From NCBI GenBank assembly GCA_947579665.1, contig OX388348.1, positions 496,001-560,000 of the forward strand: DNA of 64,000 nucleotides, in the 5' to 3' direction. Source of the stretch: Sympetrum striolatum. Taxonomy: Eukaryota > Arthropoda > Insecta > Odonata > Libellulidae. Of this stretch, positions 62,954 through 64,000 are shown in pieces (the first letter of the stretch is position 1; every line of letters begins with the position of its first letter). A program made the translations under genes and the position numbers. The notes beneath the pieces were generated by a model. It saw only the letters and a program-made list of their open reading frames with translations, made no database searches and was not told the origin of the DNA.

Positions 62954-64000
62954 TGCCCTCTGACATGGAAAAGCAAACAATTGATGAAGAGATGCTGTAC
63001 TGATTTATTTTGTCCAGTGGTGGGATCCAAAGTGGATGAGTATGAATGCAATTCAATATTAATACTACTCTAATGCCAGTATATTAGATATAGGTGGGCC
63101 CTTGGTTACAATAGCTGTATTGTTGGTCAGATAATGTTTTAATAATCATCTTTGTATTTACTCTTCAGAAATACTCTTGGGACTGCCCTCTAACATGGAA
63201 AAGCAAACAATTGATGAAGAGATGCTGTACTGATTTATTTTGTCCAGTGGTGGGATCCAAAGTGGATGAGTATGAATGCAATTCAATATTAATACTACTC
63301 TAATGCCAGTATATTAGATATAGGTGGGCCCTTGGTTACAATAGCTGTATTGTTGGTCAGATAATGTTTTAATAATCATCTTTGTATTTACTCTTCAGAA
63401 ATGCTTTTGGGACTGCCCTCTAACATGGAAAAGCAAACAATTGATGAAGAGATGCTGTACTGATTTATTTTGTCCAGTGGTGGGATCCAAAGTGGATGAG
63501 TATGAATGCAATTCAATATTAATACTACTCTAATGCCAGTATATAAGATATAGGTGGGCCCTTGGTTACAATAGCTGTATTGTTGGTCAGATAATGTTTT
63601 AATAATCATCTTTGTATTTACTCTTCAGAAATACTCTTGGGACTGCCCTCTAACATGGAAAAGCAAACAATTGATGAAGAGATGCTGTACTGATTTATTT
63701 TGTCCAGTGGTGGGATCCAAAGTGGATGAGTATGAATGCAATTCAATATTAATACTACTCTAATGCCAGTATATAAGATATAGGTGGGCCCTTGGTTACA
63801 ATAGCTGTATTGTTGGTCAGATAATGTTTTAATAATCATCTTTGTATTTACTCTTCAGAAATACTCTTGGGACTGCCCTCTAACATGGAAAAGCAAACAA
63901 TTGATGAAGAGATGCTGTACTGATTTATTTTGTCCAGTGGTGAGATCCAAAGTGGATGAGTATGAATGCAATTCAATATTAATACTACTCTAATGCCAGT

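Larger units (their letters stand above)
13735..64000 (+). repeat. Satellite DNA array, monomer about 230 bp, about 218 copies
   Basis: The landmarks GATGAGTATGAATGCAATTC, AGCTGTATTGTTG and CTTCAGAAATGC recur every 229-232 bases with no inversion or interruption from about 13735 to the window end, where the array is still running. All monomers point the same way. Most carry ApaI (GGGCCC) and MfeI (CAATTG) sites, and many a BamHI site (GGATCC). Variation is concentrated at a few positions: GAT(T/C)CAAAG, TTA(G/A)ATATAG(G/A)TG, GGT(T/A)ACAATA, TCA(G/T)ATAATGT(T/A)TTAAT, GGGAC(T/C)GCC and the A-run before CAAACAATTG. Minus-strand frames of 65-73 codons occur in a few copies but shift from monomer to monomer, because 230 is not a multiple of three, and most copies are closed. 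I know of no named satellite that matches. Confidence 0.98.
55200..64000 (+). repeat. Satellite block 6: AATACTACTC monomers with two alternating types
   Basis: Essentially all monomers have AATACTACTC, TTAGATATAGGTGGGCCC and GGAAAAGC. Two types differ at GAAATGCTTTTGGG (type a) and GAAATACTCTTGGG (type b). From 55347 the order is a-b-a-b-a-b, then the 11- and 8-monomer units listed separately. Two near-terminal copies (about 63541 and 63771) share TATAAGATATA. Confidence 0.8.

Noticed and set aside
63388..63839. Two 73-codon minus-strand frames, with a similar one at 40105-40326
   Set aside because: They are opened by a single TATAAGATATA variant in these monomers and have no support as genes.
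13735..64000. CRISPR array
   Set aside because: The whole 230-bp unit is repeated with no alternating unique spacers, and the context is eukaryotic.
13735..64000. CENP-B box in the satellite monomer
   Set aside because: No segment matches the TTCG....A..CGGG pattern on either strand in the monomers inspected.

Overview
The window is a gene-poor stretch of a eukaryotic, very probably arthropod, nuclear genome. It is AT-rich, has no prokaryote-style gene packing, and holds a Ty3/gypsy LTR retrotransposon relic, a tRNA-derived SINE-like fragment, a long foldback element and a very large satellite array. The arthropod assignment is an inference from the retroelement type and general composition; no host protein is available to prove it.

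Layout. (1) 1-2370: an imperfect inverted repeat with arms of about 1.1-1.2 kb that fold on each other around position 1187; it may begin before the window. (2) 2371-8900: AT-rich sequence with no recognised protein-coding gene. It contains a G11 tract, a nested hairpin near 5.2 kb, and three good splice-site matches between 2.9 and 4.2 kb that could mark a small spliced transcript. (3) 8898-10468: fragments of dispersed repeats (a SINE-like Pol III promoter, a CT-rich repeat with a GC-rich patch) and an old tandem repeat with a period of 178-179 bp. (4) 10469-13518: a minus-strand Ty3/gypsy element with complete 166-bp LTRs and a 4-bp target duplication, inserted into the fourth copy of the 178-bp repeat. 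It has lost its primer-binding site, gag, protease and the central part of reverse transcriptase, but its RNase H and integrase domains look intact. (5) About 13735-64000: an uninterrupted satellite array of about 218 monomers of 229-232 bp, still running at the right edge.

The satellite array is the dominant feature. Its left margin is diverged and carries a duplicated trimer. The interior splits into consecutive blocks with their own diagnostic bases: about 15.4-18.3, 18.3-23.3, 23.3-33.4, 33.4-41.0, 42.2-55.2 and 55.2-64.0 kb. Several blocks have higher-order structure: a 2,300-bp ten-monomer unit repeated twice, 460-bp dimers, and an eleven-monomer unit followed by shortened eight-monomer versions. 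This is the pattern expected of unequal exchange in a centromeric or pericentromeric satellite, although position on a chromosome cannot be read from the sequence.

No working host gene was identified. The nearest thing to a previously undescribed system is the structured satellite itself, together with the gypsy derivative whose deletion ends exactly at an LTR terminus.
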